Assembly (NCBI GenBank): GCA_943353835.1
Contig: CALRBA010000003.1
Location: forward strand, 1-61,730
Direction of reading: 5' to 3'
DNA from: Candidatus Nomurabacteria bacterium
Lineage (GTDB): Bacteria; Patescibacteriota; Minisyncoccia; Phycocordibacterales; Phycocordibacteraceae
DNA length: 61,730 bases
Position 1 is the stretch's first letter. The number at the start of each line of letters is the position of its first letter. This document shows positions 8,847 to 18,636 of the stretch, one piece after another. The notes under the pieces were generated by a model. That model was not told where the DNA came from, did no database searches, and was given only the letters and a program-made list of their open reading frames with translations. Position numbers and translations under genes: made by a program.

Positions 8847-9914
8847 ATGTACAAGATGAAATGGCGGGTGGCTGGTGCGGGTGTAGCTGTAGTGGCGCTC
8901 GTTTACGTACTCGGCTTTTCTCCTCTCGCCTCGAGCGAGTATGTCTCGAACGTTGCCGAGCGATTTGTGCAACTACCGACTCTTGATAAAAGTGATTACA
9001 ACGCACGACTCCTCGCTCTCTCGCATATCGGCACTTCAACTCCCGTGTCGGCAACTGCCTCAACGTCGGTCAGAATCGCGACCACCACACTGCTCAGGTG
9101 GCCAGTCTCAACCGTGTACCCAAATGTAGGGGCGATACTGCCGTTCAAACGCGTTATCGCCTATTATGGGAATTTCTATTCTACAAAGATGGGAGTGCTC
9201 GGAGAATATCCGAATGACCAAATGCTCTCTATGCTCGCGAGCACGACGAATATGTGGACTATTGCAGACCCGAATACGCCTGCGGTGCCGGCTATCCATT
9301 ACATCGCCGTGGTCGCGCAGGCGACGGCTGGGAAGGAGGGGAAATATATTCTTCGAATGCCGGACGACCAGATAGACCACGCTCTTGAATTAGCGAGGCG
9401 TGTAAACGGCATAGTGTTTCTGGATGTGCAAGTAGGATTAAGTACTCTTCAATACGAGCTCCCTCTGCTAGAAAAATATCTAAAGATGCCAGAAGTGCAT
9501 CTGGGTATTGACCCGGAGTTTTCTATGAAGAATGGCGAGCGACCGGGGACGGTTATAGGCACCTTCGATGCCGAAGACATAAATTATGTCGCCGAGTATC
9601 TCGCGCGCCTAGTGCGCGATAATTATCTACCGCCGAAGATACTCGTCGTGCATCGCTTCACACAAAAAATGGTGACCAATTATAAAAATATCCTGCCATT
9701 GCCGGAAGTGCAAATAGTGATGCAAATGGACGGCTTTGGCTCTAAGGCGAAAAAATATGGAACGTACAATAGAATAGTAGCGTCAGAGCCAGTACAATTT
9801 ATGGGTATCAAACTTTTTTATAAAAATGATACACGCCCACCAGCAGACGGTCTTCTCTCGCCAGAAGAAGTCCTGAAACTCACTCCAACACCGATTTACA
9901 TTCAGTATCAATAG
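8847..9914 (+). CDS. Hypothetical exported protein, possibly TIM-barrel-like
   Basis: N-terminal signal/TM (VAGAGVAVVALVYVLGFSPLA), then VIAYYGNFYSTKMGVLGEY..GIVFLDVQVG..VHLGIDPEFSM..QIVMQMDGFG..MGIKLFYKND. Confidence 0.7.
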   Translation: MYKMKWRVAGAGVAVVALVYVLGFSPLASSEYVSNVAERFVQLPTLDKSDYNARLLALSHIGTSTPVSATASTSVRIATTTLLRWPVSTVYPNVGAILPFKRVIAYYGNFYSTKMGVLGEYPNDQMLSMLASTTNMWTIADPNTPAVPAIHYIAVVAQATAGKEGKYILRMPDDQIDHALELARRVNGIVFLDVQVGLSTLQYELPLLEKYLKMPEVHLGIDPEFSMKNGERPGTVIGTFDAEDINYVAEYLARLVRDNYLPPKILVVHRFTQKMVTNYKNILPLPEVQIVMQMDGFGSKAKKYGTYNRIVASEPVQFMGIKLFYKNDTRPPADGLLSPEEVLKLTPTPIYIQYQ

Positions 9915-9944
9915 TTTTTACTCCTGTGCTATAATCGCTTGCAT

Positions 9945-10643
9945 ATGGAAACAAATGAAACAAACAAATATTTTTTACCAGTAGCAGTTATATTAGCCGG
10001 ATTTCTTATCGCAGGCGCTGTCATGTGGAACGGTTCGCGTCCTGCAGGCCCTGGCGTAGCCGCGGAACCGGGAGCGGCGCCGAAGGTAAATGTTAAAGAT
10101 GTGAAGACAGAAGGCAATCCATTCATCGGCCGAGCTGATGCGCCGTCTACTATGATTGTCTGGGACGACTTACAGTGCCCGTTTTGCAAGAAATTCAAGC
10201 TCGACACCATGCCGCAGATTGTGAAAGAGTACGTCGATACGGGGAAACTAAAAATTGTTTTTATGGACTTCGCATTCCAGGGTGAAGATTCAACCATCGC
10301 GGCAGTATACGGGAGCTCGGTCTGGAAGCTGTATCCGGAGCAGTTCTACGCGTGGAACATGGCGATGTTCATTGCCCAGGATGAAGGCGGGAATCAGGGC
10401 TTCGGCGATGCCGCATCGATTGACAAGCTTAATGCCACAATTCCCGGCATTGACGTCGCGAAAGTTACCGCTGACGTGAAGGCGAACATGAGCACCTATC
10501 AAGCAGCGATAGAAGCCGACAAAGATGAGGCGCAGAAAGTCGGCGTGAATGCGACACCGTCATTTATAGTCGGCACTCAGATGATTCAGGGCGCTTATCC
10601 TTACCCGACATTTCAAGCTGCGATAGAAGATGCTCTGAAATGA
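9945..10643 (+). CDS. DsbA-family thioredoxin-fold protein
   Basis: N-terminal TM; GRADAPSTMIVWDDLQCPFCKKF (CPFC active site); VGVNATPSFIVGTQMIQGAYPYPTFQAAIE. Confidence 0.9.
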   Translation: METNETNKYFLPVAVILAGFLIAGAVMWNGSRPAGPGVAAEPGAAPKVNVKDVKTEGNPFIGRADAPSTMIVWDDLQCPFCKKFKLDTMPQIVKEYVDTGKLKIVFMDFAFQGEDSTIAAVYGSSVWKLYPEQFYAWNMAMFIAQDEGGNQGFGDAASIDKLNATIPGIDVAKVTADVKANMSTYQAAIEADKDEAQKVGVNATPSFIVGTQMIQGAYPYPTFQAAIEDALK

Positions 10644-11383
10644 TTCAAATCTGGGTCTACACGCTTATCAGCGTCACCGCGGTCAGTCTTATTTCGCTCA
10701 TAGGCATTTTTACGTTAGGAATAAAACAGGACCGTCTTCAGCACATACTTTTTTATCTCGTGAGCTTTTCCGCCGGCGCGCTCCTTGGCGATGTGTTCAT
10801 CCACATTCTCCCGGAGATTATGCAGGGAGAGGGAGCGATGCGTAACGGCAGTTATGTGCTCGCAGGCATCATGCTGTTCTTCGTATTGGAACGCTTTCTT
10901 ATATGGCACCATTCTCACAGTTCTCACAAAGAAGAAATACATTCAATGGTGTATCTCACCATCATCGGAGACGCGCTCCATAATTTCCTAGACGGCGTTG
11001 CTATCGCTGCAAGTTTCTTAATCAGTATACCCATCGGCATAGCCACAGCGACCGCAGTCATTTTCCACGAAATCCCACAAGAGATAGGGCAATTCGCCAT
11101 ACTGGTTCACGGTGGTTGGAGCAGAAAAAAGGCACTGCTCTATAACTTTTTTTCCGCCTTTACTGCGATTGCGGGAGCGCTCCTCACGCTCCTTTTCTCC
11201 CAGAGATTTGAAGAAGCACCAACCATACTGTTGGGGTTTGGGGCTGCGAGTTTCATCTACATCGCGATGTCAGACTTGATTCCGGAATTGCAAAAGGAAA
11301 CGGACACGCGGCGATTTATAGTGCAGCTGCTATGGATGGCCGCCGGTATCGGGGTTATGGCACTTCTCCTTTTTCTTGAATAA
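10640..11383 (+). CDS. ZIP family metal transporter
   Basis: SAGALLGDVFIHILPE..IGDALHNFLDGVAIAASFL..TATAVIFHEIPQEIGQFAILVHGG. Confidence 0.92.
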   Translation: MIQIWVYTLISVTAVSLISLIGIFTLGIKQDRLQHILFYLVSFSAGALLGDVFIHILPEIMQGEGAMRNGSYVLAGIMLFFVLERFLIWHHSHSSHKEEIHSMVYLTIIGDALHNFLDGVAIAASFLISIPIGIATATAVIFHEIPQEIGQFAILVHGGWSRKKALLYNFFSAFTAIAGALLTLLFSQRFEEAPTILLGFGAASFIYIAMSDLIPELQKETDTRRFIVQLLWMAAGIGVMALLLFLE

Positions 11384-11405
11384 ACGTTCTTGATATAATT
11401 TATCT

Positions 11406-11741
11406 ATGAAAATATTTTTACATTGGCTCATTGCTGCCGCGGCCATAGGAATAGCGGCATACATTATTCCGGGAGTTACAATTGACCCTATTAGTGCACT
11501 CATCGCGGCGGTCGTTCTCGGCGCGCTCAATCTCTTCATCCGCCCAGTGCTTCTTATCCTCACGCTCCCGATAACCGTCATCACGCTCGGTCTCTTCTCG
11601 CTCGTCATCAATGCGCTCCTGGTGCTTCTCGCCGCGTATCTCGTGCCGGGATTTTCTGTCGCAAGTTTTTGGACAGCATTCCTCTTCGCGTTCGTGCTAG
11701 CCGTCATTAACTGGTTCTTCAGTCTCTGGAACCGTTCGTAG
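11406..11741 (+). CDS. Phage holin family / 4-TM membrane protein
   Basis: Hydrophobic protein with ALNLFIRPVLLILTLPITVITLGLFSLVINALLVLLAAYLVPGF. Confidence 0.75.
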   Translation: MKIFLHWLIAAAAIGIAAYIIPGVTIDPISALIAAVVLGALNLFIRPVLLILTLPITVITLGLFSLVINALLVLLAAYLVPGFSVASFWTAFLFAFVLAVINWFFSLWNRS

Positions 11742-11742
11742 C

Positions 11743-11952
11743 ATGATTGACCCGGAACTTGTCGCTAAGCTTGACGAGATAGGCGCCAAAGCGGACAGGG
11801 CATACCGCGCCGTCGAGACCGTGCGTACGTATCTCTTTTGGACAGGTGTCATCACCATCGCGCTCATTGTGCTCCCAATCATCGGCCTTATGTTCGCTCT
11901 CCCGCAGTTCATCAGCTCCTACACTTCAACCATCACCAGCATTGGCTACTAA
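11743..11952 (+). CDS. Small single-TM protein
   Basis: MIDPELVAKLDEIGAKADRAYRAVETVRTYLFWTGVITIALIVLPIIGLMFALPQ; coiled segment plus TM, immediately follows previous gene. Confidence 0.6.
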   Translation: MIDPELVAKLDEIGAKADRAYRAVETVRTYLFWTGVITIALIVLPIIGLMFALPQFISSYTSTITSIGY

Positions 11953-12017
11953 GTTGTGTGAGTTCGCATAGAGTGGTATAATTTTTCTAGACTCATTCAC
12001 AGAGGGAGCAGACCATC

Positions 12018-12227
12018 ATGTACAAATATGTACCATTGCCAGTCGGCAAGTATGTCAAATATGTCCTGCAGTGCCCGCATTGCAAACATAGCGGACCCCA
12101 CTACCCAAGCGGATCGGCTCTGAACGAAAAGAAGGAGAAGGTGCGGCGCTGGAAATGTTTCAGCTCCAAGTGCGAGAAGTATTTCACCACCGAAACACCC
12201 CCTGACTCAGGACCAGCCGTTGCATAG
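12018..12227 (+). CDS. Small zinc-ribbon-like protein
   Basis: QCPHCKHSG..RRWKCFSSKCEKYF; paired CxxC-type cysteines. TATAAT upstream and hairpin terminator downstream. Confidence 0.6.
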   Translation: MYKYVPLPVGKYVKYVLQCPHCKHSGPHYPSGSALNEKKEKVRRWKCFSSKCEKYFTTETPPDSGPAVA

Positions 12228-12253
12228 CATTACACCCGCCTCGCGCCAAAAGG

Positions 12254-12278
12254 CCGCCTTCCGAGGCGGTCTGTTTTA
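12254..12278 (+). terminator. Rho-independent-type terminator
   Basis: ccgcct tccg aggcgg followed by tctgtttt. Confidence 0.6.
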
Positions 12279-12357
12279 TTACAATGCGCTTTTGCCGCGC
12301 ATCAGGTTGATGAGAATAGTGAGGAATGAGATGAGGGTATAGAGTATACTGTAAGAA

Positions 12358-15126
12358 ATGGAATCAACACCTAAGTTGTCTACACCGGAAGAGGAGCTTG
12401 CGTATTTGCGCGAGCAGGTGATTCGCAAAGAAGCGGAGCTTCTTGCGAATCATGCGCAAGGAGCCGAACAGGCTACGATTATTTCAGAGACGATACATGA
12501 ACACCACTCCGCCACAGCCGAGATTCTTGCACCCGAATATAAAATAAGCGAAGCGACCGCGAACAGCGAAGCTGAGGCAATACTCGCCGAGCTTAATCTC
12601 GGCGGTAGCGAGCAAGCGATAAAGAGTCTGCAACAGACTCTTGAGGAAAAGGGAATTAAGAACGCATTATCAGTGATGGAAAAGCTCCATGACCCGCATA
12701 TTGCCGACGACTTTCATCGGTACCTCGTGCGCTATATCGCGGTTGGTCTTCTCGCTGCCGGTATTGACGAGAAATCTCCGCGTTTCAAGGCGCTTCGGAT
12801 GACGCTCTATGAGATCGCGCTTCCCGAACCGAAGGGTGTTGAATCAGGCGGACGCACGAAGACACTCAAGGAGCTCATTTCCGGCATGGAACAATTATAT
12901 TCTGGACTTCTCTCTATCGGGGGCGCAGAGAGCGGAGAACCGGTGTATTACGCGCTTGAACTAGCAGTACCCGCCGATAATCCGGAGCTCCAATTTTATG
13001 CCGCCATCCCCAACAATAAAAAGAATCTTTTTGAAAAACAAATGCTCGCTGTATTTCCCGATGCGCATCTCGTACCACAACCATATGACTACAATGTATT
13101 CGCCTCCGGTGGCACATCTCTCGCGTCAACGGCGCGATTCGCAGAGAATTCGGCATTGCCTTTGAAGGATTACACAGATTTTGATTACGACCCGTTGAAC
13201 GCGATTACGAACGCATTCGCCAAGATTGAGCACACAGGCGAAGGGGCGGCGCTACAAATAATTATTGAACCGCGTGCCGAGCGATATGTGAAGCATTATA
13301 AAAAAATTCTGCAGGCATTGCGTAAGGGCGAGAAACACTCTTCGGCATTTAACACGCCGGAGACCGCATTCGGCGAGTTCGCGCGCGATATCGGCAAGAC
13401 GCTTTTTTCCGGCAAGCCCAAGGACGTACAGAAAGCCAAGGAGGCCGAGACACGCCAAATTGAAGCGAACAAGACATACATAGAACAGGTGGAGAAGAAG
13501 ATAGCCGCAACAATTGTCGGCGCGACGATCAGGCTTGTATCGTCGTCGGTAGACGCGCATAAGGCAGGGCAGATATTGGACGAACTAGAATCCGCGTTCA
13601 ATCAGTTCGGGAACACACAAGGGAATCATCTTGAATTTAAACGCCTACCTGCCGGCAGACAGGTGCAAGACGTTCTGGAAGATTTTTCATTCCGTTTGCC
13701 GGATTCTTCTGCGCTTCCGCTCTCTCTGCGCGAGCTTACGACGATGTATCACTTCCCACCGTCTGGCATCGCGAGTTCTCCGCACTTGAAGCAGGCGCGC
13801 TTTACCCACGCACCCGCGCCCATAGGGCTCTCGCAGACCGGAATATTGCTCGGTACCAACACATACCGCAGTACACAAACTAAAATTCATCTTGAACAGG
13901 AGGACCGCCTTCGACATCTCTACATCATCGGTCAGACCGGTACCGGTAAGTCCGGACTTATGAAGTCGATGATTATTCAGGATATTAAAAACGGCGATGG
14001 ATGTTGTTTCATTGACCCGCACGGCACCGATATCTTGGACATTCTCGGTTCAGTACCACCGGAGCGTTACAAAGATGTCATTTATTTTGACCCCGCCGAC
14101 CTCTCGCGCCCTTTCTCGCTCAACTTCTTGGAGTACGATATTTCGCGTCCCGAACAAAAGACTTTTATTGTGAACGAGCTCTTGATGATTTTTAAACGAC
14201 TATACGGCGACGTGCCCGAGAGTATGGGGCCCGCCTTTGAACAATACTTCCGCAACGCGACCCTCCTCGTGATGGAGGACCCGGCGAGCGGGTCAACCAT
14301 TCTTGACATCGCGCGTGTGCTCTCAAACAAAGAGTTCCGAGAACAAAAGCTCGCAAAGAGTATGAATCCGGTCATAAACCAGTTTTGGAATGAAATAGCG
14401 ACGAAGGCAGGTGGCGATGCATCACTTGAAAATATAGTTCCATATATTACCAACAAGTTTGACGACTTTACCGCGAACGATTTCATTCGCCCTATTGTCG
14501 GCCAACAAGAGTCGTCATTTAAATTCCGTGAGGTGATGGACACCAAGAAGATACTTCTTATCAATCTCTCCAAGGGTCGCTTGGGCGAGAAGAATGCGAA
14601 CCTGCTCGGCCTTATAGTCGTAGGCAAGCTCTTTATGGCGGCACTCTCGCGCGCCGATTCTCCGAGAGTTGCGCACGCGCCGTTCTATCTTTATATAGAC
14701 GAGTTCCAGAACGTAACTACCGACTCAATTCCAGGCATTCTATCCGAGGCGCGTAAGTATAAGCTCTCACTTTCTATGGCGCACCAGTTCTTGAGCCAGA
14801 TACAAGAGAAGACCCGTGACGCGGTCTTTGGCAATGTGGGCAATATGGCGATATTCCGCGTTGGCGAAGAGGATGGTGAATTCTTCGCCAAACAATTCGC
14901 GCCGGTCTTTACGGCGCTGGACTTCGTCAATCTGGAATTTAGAAATGCATATGTGAAAATTCTCGCGGGTGGCGTACCGCAGAAGCCGTTTGATATGAAG
15001 ACGCCAGATTTACCTCCGGTAAATCTGGCGCAGGTGGACGACCTAATTCACCTCTCCTCCCTCACCTACGGTCGCGACCGTGCTACAGTTGAAAATATGA
15101 TACGCGAGCGCTATCTTTCGCATTAA
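12358..15126 (+). CDS. VirD4/TraD-like (HerA/FtsK superfamily) ATPase
   Basis: HLYIIGQTGTGKSGLMKSMIIQDIKNGDGCCFIDPHGTDILDILGSVPPERYKDVIYFDPAD (Walker A) and PFYLYIDEFQNVTTDSIPGILSEARKYKLSLSMAHQFLSQI (Walker B/sensor). Confidence 0.85.
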   Translation: MESTPKLSTPEEELAYLREQVIRKEAELLANHAQGAEQATIISETIHEHHSATAEILAPEYKISEATANSEAEAILAELNLGGSEQAIKSLQQTLEEKGIKNALSVMEKLHDPHIADDFHRYLVRYIAVGLLAAGIDEKSPRFKALRMTLYEIALPEPKGVESGGRTKTLKELISGMEQLYSGLLSIGGAESGEPVYYALELAVPADNPELQFYAAIPNNKKNLFEKQMLAVFPDAHLVPQPYDYNVFASGGTSLASTARFAENSALPLKDYTDFDYDPLNAITNAFAKIEHTGEGAALQIIIEPRAERYVKHYKKILQALRKGEKHSSAFNTPETAFGEFARDIGKTLFSGKPKDVQKAKEAETRQIEANKTYIEQVEKKIAATIVGATIRLVSSSVDAHKAGQILDELESAFNQFGNTQGNHLEFKRLPAGRQVQDVLEDFSFRLPDSSALPLSLRELTTMYHFPPSGIASSPHLKQARFTHAPAPIGLSQTGILLGTNTYRSTQTKIHLEQEDRLRHLYIIGQTGTGKSGLMKSMIIQDIKNGDGCCFIDPHGTDILDILGSVPPERYKDVIYFDPADLSRPFSLNFLEYDISRPEQKTFIVNELLMIFKRLYGDVPESMGPAFEQYFRNATLLVMEDPASGSTILDIARVLSNKEFREQKLAKSMNPVINQFWNEIATKAGGDASLENIVPYITNKFDDFTANDFIRPIVGQQESSFKFREVMDTKKILLINLSKGRLGEKNANLLGLIVVGKLFMAALSRADSPRVAHAPFYLYIDEFQNVTTDSIPGILSEARKYKLSLSMAHQFLSQIQEKTRDAVFGNVGNMAIFRVGEEDGEFFAKQFAPVFTALDFVNLEFRNAYVKILAGGVPQKPFDMKTPDLPPVNLAQVDDLIHLSSLTYGRDRATVENMIRERYLSH
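15002..15030. repeat. Hairpin near the 3' end of the VirD4-like gene
   Basis: cgccagatttacc tcc ggtaaatctggcg; 13-bp perfect arms. Confidence 0.9.
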
Positions 15127-15131
15127 TTTGT

Positions 15132-17060
15132 ATGGCTGAAAAAATCCCGCCGGAACAGCTACAATCAGCGCCAGAAATTTCTCCGGAAGCGCAGAGGCTT
15201 GAAGCAGAAGAGCAGAGAGATATTGAGGAAAAGGTAGATGCGAGGATTGCAACAGAAGAAGTAGGGAAAGTTGAGGCTGGCCCTGTCAGTACAGAGCCGT
15301 TGCCAGCCATGTTTCGCAGTAATCGGAAGCGTCCGAAAAACAATGAACCCACGGTCATACCTGAAGATGATCAGCTCCTGAATCTCTTTAAAGAAAAGTA
15401 TGAAGCAATAGGCGAAGCTCCGATTATTCCAGACTCGGAGGACGCTCCTACCGAATTTCTGAACAACGACCATACGTCGCTTGAGTGGCGAGAAAAATTG
15501 CGCGGGCTCATCATGGTTGCGGAGAAGAGTCCTATCGGCAGTGAGCGCGGCGAAAGTTTGAAAACGTATCTCGCAGAGCGCTCAAAAGAATTGGGCGAGA
15601 AGGCGAAGGAGTACGGACCGAAGACAGTGGCTCTTATTGGTTCTCTGAGCGAGAAATATAATAAGCTGAACTGGAAAACGAAGATTGCGGTCACTGGCGG
15701 TCTCATTGCCAGTGTTTCGCTCACTTCGGCGGCATTTCCAATAATCTCAGCGATATTGGGCGGGGCACTGTATGGGCAGCGTGTCATCGGCGGCATCGGC
15801 TTCGCGATGAACCGGCGCAAGGCGCTTGATGCGAAGATAGCTGCGAACGCAGATCACTGGCTCGCAGGGAAGTCGGAACGAGTGAAAAATACATATGCGA
15901 CCGCTCTCGCGGCAGTTTATATGGGGAGTACCGCATTTGCCGTGCATGAAGGCGTTGAAGCGTTGAATGAACTTGGAGTAAATAAATGGCTGGGGAACAT
16001 GCTCGGGCATAAGCTCGAAGAAGTACCGGCCGCAACAACTGCGCCAATCGCAGAAGCAGTAGCACCCACCCCTGCTCCCGAAGTTCCAGCATCCGTAGCG
16101 CCAGAAATCCCTCAACCCGCGGCCGCAGCGGCCGCGGACGTGGAAGCTGTCGCATCTGCACTAGCGCCAGAAATCCATGGAATTGAAGTGACCGCAACGC
16201 CAGGAAAGGGTTATGAATACATGATGAAGCGACTGTGGGAACAGTTGCAAGAAAAAGGAATAAGCACTGAACAAGTAGAAAGATTCCGAGGAAGCGATCT
16301 TGGGAAGCTTCTTGAGGCGGACGAAAAATCAGTCAACGATGTGATACATAACATCGCAAAGGAACAAGGATTCTACAAGCCCGAAGGCACAAGCGTTCAG
16401 ATCAATCTTGGCGACAAGTTAAGCTTCAACGAAGAAGGCTCAATAGTTCTTGGTAATAAGGACGAATGGATTGTCAAAGCGCCTGCAAATGCGCCACTAA
16501 CGCCGGCGTACCCTCCGGAAACAATAGTTCGTCCAGAAATACCAGTGCCTCCGCTCGCGCAGGAAAACATCGCGACCTCAGAACCGATAAAAACAGTGGA
16601 CCTGACTGAGAAACAAGCAGTAGACGAAACCGAACTGCCGACGCCACCATCAGAGAACGACAGCTCAATCGTTCGCGACGGCCAAGGGCAAGCAGTGCTC
16701 GATGGGTCGGGTGAGCCGATTCGTACCGGGACATTTGAAACGTCGCCCGGCACGAATCAGTTTGGCCTCATAGTAGAGACCGCCAAGTCGCATATTTACG
16801 CAGGTGCTGGAGAAGGGCGAACATTCGTTTTTGGCGGTACGCCGGCTGAACGCGCAAATATGATTCTGGAACATCTAACTAAAAATCCAAACAGCGTCGT
16901 TTTCGGTACAGATGATTCCGAAAAATATCGTATTCCTTGGTATCTTGTGGAAGGAAAGATTACTCCGGGTGTACCGATGCGTACGAGCGGTTTCTTCGGG
17001 TTCGGTTCCACATGGATGAAACCGCCTGGTCCTGAGGATTTGGAAAAGGTTATTAAATAA
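15132..17060 (+). CDS. Large hypothetical protein: charged N-terminus, hydrophobic hairpin, Pro/Ala-rich stalk
   Basis: 642-aa ORF; hydrophobic IAVTGGLIASVSLTSAAFPIISAILGGALYG and APTPAPEVPASVAPEIPQPAAAAAADVEAVASALAPEI. Immediately follows the VirD4-like gene. Confidence 0.6.
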   Translation: MAEKIPPEQLQSAPEISPEAQRLEAEEQRDIEEKVDARIATEEVGKVEAGPVSTEPLPAMFRSNRKRPKNNEPTVIPEDDQLLNLFKEKYEAIGEAPIIPDSEDAPTEFLNNDHTSLEWREKLRGLIMVAEKSPIGSERGESLKTYLAERSKELGEKAKEYGPKTVALIGSLSEKYNKLNWKTKIAVTGGLIASVSLTSAAFPIISAILGGALYGQRVIGGIGFAMNRRKALDAKIAANADHWLAGKSERVKNTYATALAAVYMGSTAFAVHEGVEALNELGVNKWLGNMLGHKLEEVPAATTAPIAEAVAPTPAPEVPASVAPEIPQPAAAAAADVEAVASALAPEIHGIEVTATPGKGYEYMMKRLWEQLQEKGISTEQVERFRGSDLGKLLEADEKSVNDVIHNIAKEQGFYKPEGTSVQINLGDKLSFNEEGSIVLGNKDEWIVKAPANAPLTPAYPPETIVRPEIPVPPLAQENIATSEPIKTVDLTEKQAVDETELPTPPSENDSSIVRDGQGQAVLDGSGEPIRTGTFETSPGTNQFGLIVETAKSHIYAGAGEGRTFVFGGTPAERANMILEHLTKNPNSVVFGTDDSEKYRIPWYLVEGKITPGVPMRTSGFFGFGSTWMKPPGPEDLEKVIK

Positions 17061-17079
17061 AAATGCTATGATTTCACCT

Positions 17080-17376
17080 ATGCAAGATGAATTAACCAAA
17101 GCGATCGTGACCGACCTCGGTCTCACTGATCTTCCCGCTGACCAGCAGAAGTCACTTATCGCGCAGTTCGGCGAGATAGCGCTTAAGGCGGCGACGCTCG
17201 CTGTGGTAGGTAAGCTCGCCGAGGATAATAGGGAAGAGTTCGCCATTCTCGCCGAGACGGGCGACCCAGCGGCGCTTAAGGCATTCCTCGATCGTGAGGT
17301 ACCGGGACACGAGGAGCTCGCCAAAGCGGCCGTAGCTGAAGAAGTTAAGAAGTTTAAAGAGTTCCAGAAGCCGTAG
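17080..17376 (+). CDS. DUF5663-like small acidic protein
   Basis: MQDELTKAIVTDLGLTDLPADQQKSLIAQFGEIALKAATLAVVGKL..FAILAETGDPAALKAFLDREVPGHEEL. Confidence 0.65.
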   Translation: MQDELTKAIVTDLGLTDLPADQQKSLIAQFGEIALKAATLAVVGKLAEDNREEFAILAETGDPAALKAFLDREVPGHEELAKAAVAEEVKKFKEFQKP

Positions 17377-17399
17377 TATAATATTCAAGTAATAATTAA

Positions 17400-17921
17400 T
17401 TGCATATGAATCCAACACAAACAGGTATCGCTGTCGCACTCGCTTTAACAGTAGTAGCGCTTTTCTTCATCTTTCCCGGTGCCACTCTCTTCAATAATCA
17501 GACGCCGACAGAGAGTCCGCCGATTGAGTTTAATAATCAAACAGCAGCCGCAGGAGCTGCACAACCAACTATGCCTACAGAACCAGTGAAAGAACTTATG
17601 ATGAAGGATGATGTTGTCGGCACGGGCGCGACCGCGACCGCAGGCGACAGTGTGACGGTAAATTATATCGGAGCGCTCACGAACGGCACAGTCTTTGACG
17701 CTTCTGCCAACCACGGTACTGCAGGCTTCACCTTCACGCTCGGAGTTGGGCAAGTCATTAAAGGTTGGGACCAAGGGGTTGCGGGTATGAAAGTAGGAGG
17801 GAAACGTACGCTCGTTATCCCCGCAGCGCTAGCGTACGGCCCACAAGCTGTCGGAAATGTAATCCCAGCGAACGCGGACCTAGTCTTTCAAGTGGAGCTC
17901 TTGAATGTAGAGAAGAAGTGA
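17400..17921 (+). CDS. FKBP-type peptidyl-prolyl cis-trans isomerase
   Basis: DSVTVNYIGALTNGTVFDASANHGTAGFTFTLGVGQVIKGWDQGVAGMKVGGKRTLVIPAALAYGPQAVGNVIPANADLVFQVELLNV. Confidence 0.92.
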   Translation: MHMNPTQTGIAVALALTVVALFFIFPGATLFNNQTPTESPPIEFNNQTAAAGAAQPTMPTEPVKELMMKDDVVGTGATATAGDSVTVNYIGALTNGTVFDASANHGTAGFTFTLGVGQVIKGWDQGVAGMKVGGKRTLVIPAALAYGPQAVGNVIPANADLVFQVELLNVEKK

Positions 17922-17933
17922 AGTAAATAAAAA

Positions 17934-17965
17934 AATGGGCGCGAACCGTGAGGTTTGCGCCCATT
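17934..17965. terminator. Shared terminator between convergent genes
   Basis: aatgggcgcgaacc gtga ggtttgcgcccatt, flanked by aaaaaaa. Confidence 0.75.
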
Positions 17966-17975
17966 GCCGTATCTC

Positions 17976-18521
17976 CTAGTAAGGCGACTTCTGGAGGACC
18001 TTCACTTCGTAGCCAGGGAAGAGTGTCAGAACTTCGCGACCACAGTTCTCGAATGTGTACGTCTGACCACCGAGCGTCACGATGCCGTTTGCCGCACCTG
18101 CGAATCCGCTGGCGGCGGCACCGTATTTGCCGTATGCGCTCGAGCTCACGCCTGTAAAGGCCTTCGCGCCGAGTCCTACCCCGACGAATCCGGCGGCAGC
18201 ATACAGCGCTCCGTTCGCTAGTACAGCAACCAAGTTGCTCGGTCGTACGGTTCCCGTGAAGATGCGGCACGCGCGTTCAGCTTCCACCACGGCGGCAATC
18301 TGCTTAGCAGTCACGTCCCCTTTCACGAGGTAATTGACCTTGAGGCTACCCTGCGCCAGCATCCAGTCCGGAGCGGATTGATTATTCGCGACAATCGTCG
18401 CCCTTTCGCCGTCCGGCATGGTGATTGGGATGTTAATCCTCTCACCTTGTGTTGCGCACGCGCCTAACACGATGATACTCGCCAAAATGGCGATCCTGCA
18501 CAATACGTTCTTCATGTTCAA
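17976..18521 (-). CDS. Glycine-zipper-like lipoprotein
   Basis: MNMKNVLCRIAILASIIVLGACATQ (lipobox LGAC); VALVANGALYAAAGFVGVGLGAKAF.. GAAASGFAGAANGIVTLGG. Confidence 0.65.
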   Translation of the reverse strand: MNMKNVLCRIAILASIIVLGACATQGERINIPITMPDGERATIVANNQSAPDWMLAQGSLKVNYLVKGDVTAKQIAAVVEAERACRIFTGTVRPSNLVAVLANGALYAAAGFVGVGLGAKAFTGVSSSAYGKYGAAASGFAGAANGIVTLGGQTYTFENCGREVLTLFPGYEVKVLQKSPY

Positions 18522-18636
18522 AGACCTCCATTTTGGGGCCGTTTCAGAATTGAAGCGGTGGAACCCCGTCTAAATGCAAGGATACTCTACAATTATGATT
18601 TGTCAATACTGGTCGAGTAAGGTACGTTATAGAGTA

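Noticed and set aside
16117-16137. ccgcggccgc-a-gcggccgcgg palindrome in the 642-aa ORF as a mobile element
   Set aside because: Encodes a poly-Ala run (PAAAAAAD) where GC-rich codons easily make palindromes; not shared with other loci seen here.
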